Assembly: GCF_028389875.1 (NCBI RefSeq) | Contig: NC_084671.1 | Span: forward strand, 24,769,083 to 24,833,082 | DNA from: Rhea pennata | Lineage: Eukaryota; Chordata; Aves; Rheiformes; Rheidae | Direction: 5' to 3' | DNA: 64,000 nt | Shown here: in pieces, positions 57,422 through 64,000 of the stretch | Numbering within the stretch: position 1 is the first letter of the stretch | Layout: each line of letters begins with the position of its first letter | Made by a program: the position numbers and the translations under genes | The notes under the pieces: generated by a model | The model's input: only the letters and a program-made list of their open reading frames with translations | What the model was told of the DNA's origin: nothing | Database searches by the model: none

Positions 57422-59296
57422 ACTTGTTCATTTTCATTATAACATCCACCATAATAAAGTCTTGCAATTCTAGTATTTAATAATATTTAGTTATTTCAAT
57501 GAACAACCCTAACCACAAAAAACACGTTTTACTTATTCATTCTCAGCATCTAAAAAAATTAGTTCACTAATAGCCTAAGATTCAATTAAAAACATATGGA
57601 GACTGCTAATAAACTTATTCCAAAGGTTTTTGTGTAAGTGAGATGTTAGAGTATGAAGAAGCTACAGGAATAAGTGTAAGAACAGGCTAAAAAAAAGGTT
57701 ACACTTGTTTGTCTGAGAACTAGTGCATCTGAAAGTATCAAGGACAACTTACTGAGGGAAAGAATATTTTCTGTTTTCAAAAGTACTACTAGCAAAAAGT
57801 TATTAGCAAGTTTTTGCCCAAAGGTTTTCTAGTTTCGAGGAGATCACATTTAACCTTCCTTCCTCCCTCCAATACACAAACACATGCATATTAGAGTATT
57901 ATTAAGACTGCAAAAAGTAAGTAGTTAAATGTTATCAAATTAGTAGTTAATCAGTAGTTAAATATTAGCAAATGCCAGAATTTAAGTTTGTGGGTGAAGA
58001 AAATGTAGTTGATTTTTCAGATCCAGGTAATATAATCATCCCTCCTAGCAGCAAGTGTTTCATCACCAACTTGAAAATAACATGGATGAATGACCACCAA
58101 AGTATACTCAGGCAACACTACCGTACCAGCAAAAGGCTGGACAAAATGCCCACAAATCACTCAGTATGCATGCTTGGGGGGAAAAAATCTAAGTTATTTT
58201 AAAACTAAGCTTCCAAGAGCTTATATTCATTTTCTCTCATTCCCCACTTAAACAGTAAATAAACGTTAGTTTCAAACAGCAATTTCACTTCCTGACACAC
58301 TAGCATCTTCACAGCTGCTATTACCCAACCGAAGACTGGCTACACCACCACTTAAAATAGAACACAATAAACCGTTGTTTTTAAAAAAAAAAAAACAAAA
58401 AAACAAAACAAAAAAAAAAACACTCTTTCAAACAGCACCTTTTAGAGGCACTGTCTTAACAAAGAAGATGGAAAGAACGTACATTGTACATTTACTCACC
58501 GAGGAAAAATGTTTTAAAACTATCATTTTCTATACAATTTACATGAACTTGTATACACATATTTACAAGGTAGTTTTTAGTGCGGCTCATTTAGCCTACA
58601 AACTATTTCATTTTAATTTGAATTAAAATAGAATCAGCTGTCATTTTGTTGCCTGAAAAACACTGTTGCAATGAACTGATTGCTTCAGGGCAATATTATT
58701 AGGCAACAGGGCAGCATTAGGTAGTTTAATCTATAGCTGCTATTCCATTCCATTCAATGTATTTTGCAACAATGTTATCCTGTAATGACCTTGGTCAGAT
58801 AACAACCCCCCCCACCCCCCAACTAGGATGACTAGTTCCCTTGCTAACAGCCTAGCCCTTACACTGAACTTATCTGCAATTACTTCCATGCAAGCAGGCA
58901 GAAATTAAGCTTACATCAGCAGTAGGAAAGGAAAATGTAACTATGTAAAATAAATATAAACTCTAAAGGCTTGATTGTTGTGTCACAGATTTAGATCAGA
59001 ATGACTTTACTGAAGTTAGCAGAGCTTTTCCAAAGCAAAGCTAAACTGAAATCATAAGTGAATATATGTCAGTGTCTTTTTTTTTTTTTTTTTTTCCCTG
59101 TCCTGCTATGTAAGAAAAAGCAGGAAGATTCAATCTTTCTCATTATGTGACAACATGTGATTTTGGAAGATATTATATAATGCAGCCATTAATAAATGGA
59201 AATCAGGCCTTTAGGGTTACGACCACTCAAAGGGAGCAAGGTGTCACCTTCGTGCTTGGAACATGGAATAACACAAAATCAGTGATTAGTGAGTAA

Positions 59297-59325
59297 TTTA
59301 TTTATTTATTTATTTATTTATTATT
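59297..59325. repeat. (TTTA)n microsatellite
   Basis: Tandem tttatttattta units interrupted only at the end. Confidence 0.9.
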
Positions 59326-62300
59326 ATTTTAAATCTTCTGGGAGTTTAAAGAAATGATACAAATCTATGGAGCAGAAACTAGTCGAGGGGATAAACACTG
59401 CAATTGAACAAATAACGAGGACAGAAATGAAAAAGACTTACATTCCAGTGCAGATATTACTGCTTTTGAAAACACTATGCTCCAATTTCTATCCACTTAA
59501 ATTAAAAAGAAAAAAAGGCATGTCACTAACTCCAATGCAGGAAAGAATAAATTACTTCTGCAGGTTTGCTTAAGCAAAGCAATTTTGTAAGATGAACAGT
59601 AACACTATTACCAGTTCAGCTCTATCACAGCATGTATACTGCCTTCTTGCAGATCTTGCTCTGGCAGTTTAAAATGTTGCCGCTGAGGGTATAGCCCCCT
59701 GCAGGAACAGGGGGAGGGGATTTGTGCCCCACTTTAGCTGCCTCAGTGGGCAGAAGCAGGCAAAATGTCAAGGCAACATACCTACCTGCACCTTCTGTGT
59801 ATATAAAGTTATGTGGACATGCCCACAGACTGCATTATAAAGCACCAACATTTAGTGTTTAACAGTCTGATCTCTTCAGTAAATTTAAATGAAGAATAAG
59901 CAAGACAGAACCTTAAACCTATCACAAAGCTTGTCTGTTCATTCAGTAAACTGCAAAAGACAGACAAGCCATGCTTTCAGTCAACAAGTTCTAAAAATGC
60001 TTTACAAATACAGAATTCCTGCACGAATGTTATCTGCACACACACATCCCTAAACTAAGCTCACTGGAAGATCAAGCTCTTGTTTTTCTTTCCAGTTGAT
60101 GCTGTCTATGGGCTTGTCTGCACAAGAAGTTGCACAGAGATAATGCAGAGCCCTAACTTGGAGGCCCATAAGTGAGGTCTGTAAGGTGTTTGCCCTGACA
60201 CCTTGCACCAGTCAACCCTGCTTCCTGAGCATACATACTTTTACATTGCATTCTCTTCTGTATTCACTGCACTCTTGCATTCTCCACTGCAACATCCTTG
60301 TGTATTTTACCCCTATCCTTTCACCTACAACTCTGTCAACCATCAGTGATTTTTGGTAGGGCTGGTTTTCTGCCAACCTACTCCACTAGCACCAGAAGCG
60401 ACAGAGAGAAACAGAAGCAATGTGCAGCCAGGGCTGGAGACAGGCCCCTCCACAACAGCAAGCTATCAGGTGTGCCCGAGCCCCATCCTCAGGTCTCCCC
60501 CAGGTGCAGTTTCAAGCAGCTGAGGCTGCGCTGCTGCCAGCAGATGTGCTGCCCCGAGCTCCTGTGACAGGCTGCGCGGAGCAGCACGACAGGCGAGCTG
60601 CAAACTCAGAGCCACCCTGGTGAGGGGCAAAAACTGCGCTCGCAGCACAGCACCCACTTGCCGCAGCCTAGCACGCTCCCGGCACAGCACGCTGCCCGCA
60701 GGGCCGCGTTTGGCTGCTGGGAGCTGTAAGGACGTCTCTCGACAAGGAGCGCAGCCGTGTTGTGTTTACCATTACCTGGTACGACGCTCATAACAGGGCC
60801 TCCGAGGTGACACAGAAGATAGAATAATAAAATAAATGGTGTTTTCGCTTGAAGCCTTATGACTAGAATTAACCAGAACTGAGTTACAATTATCTCACTT
60901 GTGATTTCAGGTAACGTGACCAGCAAATGTGCCTTACCTCAGATGTTTGGTTACCACAAAAATTAGAGTCAATAAACTCACAGTTTATTACCTACTCCAA
61001 CATGTTAGCTAAAACCACAGCACATGTTCTTGTTTATTCTTTTAAAAGACAGGAGGGAAAAAAAAAAGCCTCATTAAGATTTCACTCCATCAAAAAAAAA
61101 AAAAAAACATTTCTTTTTTATATCATAGAAAGACAAAAAAGACCAAAAGGTTTAAAAGTATTTTCTTCCTAATTCTTCCTGTTTTACAGTAGAAATTAGG
61201 TTTTGAATGCCTTTAGATGACTGAAATCTTTAAGATGACTAAGAATTAGCAAACAGAATGAACAAGCTCATCGACACGGTAAGGAATTAGCCGCACTACA
61301 GAAATATTTAGTATTAATGTAAAATATCATTTTGGGTAAAAAAAGAAAGTATTTCTTAATGTAAAGATTGTGTAACAATTAAGGTAGGGGCACACACAAA
61401 CAGCCTCTCTCAGTAGCATCAAAAATCCCCCAGCAGAAACAAGAACTGGATTTGGACATGAAACTAAGTCCAAAAATCAGGCAGCAAAAAGAAACATCTA
61501 TAAAATATATAACCTTTTTAATAGTAAGAGGGTCACCTAGAAGGGCACAGACTCACCAAAAAAAGTTACAACATATTAGCATTAATGTATGGGGAACAGA
61601 CCTTCTTAAGACATCCTACCAAAACAGTATCCCCAGTCACTACATATGTCCCACATGTGTTACAAAGACTCCCAGGTCTTTCAGTCAACTGCTTACAGAT
61701 TTGAAACAAAAAAAAAAAAAATCACAGTATTCAACAAGTGATACATTCCTGATATTATAGCCAAATAAGATTATCTTTACCTAAAGGGATGAAAATTTTG
61801 GATAGGTAATGATGTTAAGATTAGTTAATATGTAAACATGTATGCCTAAAAACATCATTGTTAAAAAAAGGATCCTATATAAACAAGGAAATACAAAATG
61901 TACAAAACAAACATGAACAAAAGCCAGGAAATTTAAAGCTGATAAATGTCCTTTACTTGCACTATTGACTTTCCTGTTTACAGCAACCTGAGCCAAGAAT
62001 GGAGTCAGATGAAATTTGAGTCTTTTGTCTCAATGCGTCACAGCCCTAATGTATTTAAATATAGATTTTGCATACATTGTATTTCCTGCAGCTGGCATGC
62101 TACTTCACCAGGTATTGTCAGAGGGATCCTATTTATACCTTGCGCCCCAGGGGCTAACTGCATGCAAGCACAATTTTTATCCCCAAGCATTCCAGAGCTG
62201 TTGCTACACCTTTGTGCTATATTAAGCTATGAAATGTCATTTAAAGGGGAGGAGGAAAAAAAAATAAAGCGGGGGGGGGGTTTAAGAAAAAAAGGGGGGG

Positions 62301-62929
62301 GAAGGAAAGAAAGAAAAAGGGTGATGTAAAGTTAATACGGCAGGGGACAGCACTCTACATAGCCCTGGCGTGCTGAGTTTCCCCACTGAGGTCAGGAGGA
62401 GCTTGGCCCGGCCATAAACCAAAGTTTCAGGCTGCATGGCAAAACTCCCAGGCTGAAGGCACATGCTCATCGTTTGTTTACTCTTTGCACTTGAGATACC
62501 TATACCACTACAAAATGGCAGCTGTCTAGATGTAGATCTGGTTTTATGACTTATCTCGAGGAATTTATCTACAATAAACATTACGAAATACATAAAACAT
62601 TTCGTGTCCTCCAGGCGTTTGCAAACCCCACCGTGACAAACCCAGTTTAATCGCACTTGGGAAGCGCCTACGCTGTAAATAATTAGAAGCAGAAAGCACA
62701 AGGATATTAAATCTGGGTTCAGATTTTCCAGCAGTACCAAAAGCGAGACACACGCAGGCTACTCCCAAACCCGCCGAGAAGCGCGGCCGCCTGCCCGCCC
62801 AGCACCCACGGCCACGTCCCCCGGCGGGCAGCGGCAAGGCGGGGGCCGCCGCCCGCCCTCCTCCCTCAAAGCCAACGGTCGCCAGGAGACACCCCCCCCC
62901 CCCCCCCAACGGCCGCCCGCGGGCGCAGC

Positions 62930-62939
62930 GCGCATGCGC
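62930..62939. promoter_or_regulatory. NRF1-type palindrome GCGCATGCGC
   Basis: A perfect consensus for nuclear respiratory factor 1, inside the CpG island just downstream of the probable KLHL24 first-exon region. Confidence 0.6.
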
Positions 62940-63029
62940 GAGCTCACCGCCTCCCGGCACGCGCGCGCCCTCCAGCTCACCTTCACCCCGAGCCGCCTTG
63001 GCGACAGGCTCCCCCCGGCCTGCGCCGGG

Positions 63030-63093
63030 CCCAATCCGCGGGCGGCACTGGCCGCCCCGGTCCCGCCCCCGCCTCGGGCGGCCCAATCCGCGG
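63030..63093. promoter_or_regulatory. Duplicated CCAAT box with shared flank
   Basis: The 12-mer cccaatccgcgg occurs at 63030-63041 and 63082-63093, 52 bp apart. CCAAT pairs with such spacing are typical NF-Y promoter elements. Confidence 0.55.
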
Positions 63094-63537
63094 CCGCGGG
63101 GGATCACCCCCCCCCCCCCCGCCGCCGCGCCGGGCGAGGAGGGGGATGCCGCGGCAAGGACCCGGTTACGAAACCGCCGGGGGGGGCCCGCGGGGCAGCT
63201 CCCGCCGCACCAACGGCCCTAACGGCCCTTCCCCAGCGCTGTCTGCGCCGCGGCGGCCGCCCCCTGCCGTGCCGCGCTGGCGGGGGGGGGGGGATCCTCG
63301 CGCACCGCAGTTAACGGTACCGGCCGGTGCCGCGTCCCGCCTCCGCCCGCAGCCAGCGCGGCGGCCCCGTGCCCCCCGGCCCCGCACTCACGGGCGGGAG
63401 CAGGCCGCGCAGTCCCGCCGGTGCCGCAGGGTCCGCTGCCGTCCGCCGCCGCTCCTCAGCCGCCGCCGGCCGCGCCGCCAGCGCCACTCAAAACAAAGGG
63501 GCCCGGCGGGGCATGTGACCGCCGCAGCCAAAACACA

Positions 63538-63545
63538 TGACGTCA
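63538..63545. promoter_or_regulatory. Full palindromic CRE (TGACGTCA)
   Basis: A perfect CREB/ATF site in the KLHL24 CpG island. A related half-site group, GTCACGTCAC, lies at 63589-63598. Confidence 0.7.
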
Positions 63546-63568
63546 CAGCGGCGCGCCCCGCGCCGCCC

Positions 63569-63582
63569 TGGGAGCTGTAGTC
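63569..63582 (-). promoter_or_regulatory. ZNF143/THAP11-type promoter motif
   Basis: The minus strand reads ACTACAGCTCCCAG, a close match to the ACTACAnnTCCCAG core found at many CpG-island promoters close to the transcription start. Confidence 0.7.
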
Positions 63583-63604
63583 CGGCGGGTCACGTCACCG
63601 CCCA

Positions 63605-63717
63605 GCCCCGCCCCGCCCCGCCCCTAACGGCCGGCCCCGCCCCGCCCCGCCCCTAACGGCCGGCCCCGCCCCGCCCCGCCCCTAACGGCCGGCCCCGCCC
63701 CGCCCCACCGCCGGGGC
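63605..63717. repeat. Tandem 29-bp GC-box array, three full copies and a partial one
   Basis: The core cccctaacggccgg recurs with TAACGG at 63625, 63654 and 63683, exactly 29 bp apart. Each unit also carries three ccccg/GC-box repeats (Sp1/KLF-type). It lies immediately upstream of the KLHL24 CRE/ZNF143-type motifs. Confidence 0.9.
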
Positions 63718-63800
63718 CGGGCGGGACGGCGGGCGGGTAGCGGCGCCTTCGGCGAGCCCCGGGAGCGGGCCTGCCGCTGCTGCCGCTGTCACCCCTGTGA

Positions 63801-64000
63801 CTGCGCTCCCCTTTGTAAGGTGACAACGGAAAGGACCCAGACGGGTGTTCCTGACAACACTGCTCATCTTGAGCACGCCAAATTTTGTGGTGTGGCAGGA
63901 AATACTGCGCTCTGATGGCAGCTTTTACACTGATGCTCTTCTGTGGTGGGAGGCCCATGGCGAGGCCTGGGGAGCCTGGCCGGTGACCCTCAGCAAGGCC
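63801..64000. other. Sequence upstream of the KLHL24 promoter
   Basis: The GC content falls back to the genomic average. No exon or repeat recognised to the right edge. Confidence 0.6.

Larger units (their letters stand above)
57049..62750 (-). other. KLHL24 5' intron
   Basis: About 5.7-6.3 kb between the promoter island and the first coding exon. It contains the 36-bp direct repeat (57350-57421), a T-run (59077-59095), (TTTA)n at 59297-59325 and G-runs near 62271-62301. No coding exon recognised. Confidence 0.7.
62750..63800 (-). promoter_or_regulatory. KLHL24: KLHL24 promoter CpG island
   Basis: A very GC- and CpG-rich block lies upstream of KLHL24. It holds duplicated CCAAT boxes (63031, 63083), an NRF1-type palindrome (62930-62939), an E-box/CLEAR-like GTCACATG, a full CRE (63538-63545), a ZNF143-type motif (63569-63582) and tandem GC boxes (63605-63717). 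Plausible first-exon donors on the minus strand are CCC|GTGAGT (exon end 63392) and GAAG|GTGAGC (exon end 62981). The transcription start is therefore probably within 63.0-63.55 kb, but this is inferred. Confidence 0.8.

Noticed and set aside
62892..63291. C- and G-homopolymer runs of 10-16 bases (for example 62892-62907 and 63107-63120)
   Set aside because: Such runs in avian CpG islands are common and are also frequent sequencing or assembly errors. They are not treated as features.
62565..63580. Open frames of 126-180 codons in the KLHL24 CpG island
   Set aside because: The same GC-driven effect: Arg/Pro/Gly-rich, overlapping on both strands, with promoter motifs explaining the region.

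Overview
The window is vertebrate nuclear DNA, almost certainly avian. Genes are split into short exons with GT-AG introns, promoters lie in CpG islands, and the two recognisable interspersed repeats are CR1 LINE fragments (11163-11527 on +, 30259-30480 on -). CR1 also occurs in crocodilians and turtles, but the sparse repeats and compact introns fit a bird. The second CR1 resembles galliform/anseriform-type copies from memory; I cannot resolve the species.

Two protein-coding genes, both on the minus strand, account for nearly all the coding content. Positions 853-36062 hold the start codon and the first 20 coding exons of YEATS2 (residues 1-1002 and the first base of codon 1003; the protein is about 1,400 residues, and its C-terminal part lies beyond the left edge). 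YEATS2 is the acyl-lysine reader and scaffold subunit of the ATAC histone acetyltransferase complex. Its promoter CpG island is at about 36.88-37.80 kb. Positions 45910-56895 hold the complete six-exon coding sequence of KLHL24 (600 residues plus stop). KLHL24 is a BTB-BACK-Kelch adaptor for CUL3 ubiquitin ligase. It has a long AT-rich 3' UTR down to about 40.12 kb, a 5' leader with several tiny upstream ORFs at 56896-57048, and a promoter CpG island at about 62.75-63.80 kb. KLHL24 lies upstream of YEATS2 in the same orientation, which is the order I recall for human 3q27. Exon joins were set by reading frame, splice dinucleotides and codon phase. Every join closes in phase, and the KLHL24 total is exactly 600 codons plus stop.

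The rest is intron, UTR, promoter, a short intergenic gap at 37.8-40.1 kb, simple repeats and the CR1 fragments. I found no tRNA, rRNA, CRISPR array or intact mobile element, and nothing that amounts to a new multi-gene system. The points most worth a second look are: the KLHL24 leader, with a start-stop uORF two bases before the main ATG; the conserved internal Met29; a tandem 29-bp GC-box array and a ZNF143-type/CRE cluster at the KLHL24 promoter; a possible divergent two-exon transcript leaving the YEATS2 island toward the KLHL24 3' end; opposed poly(A) signals near 40.1 kb; and an in-phase candidate alternative last exon in a YEATS2 intron.
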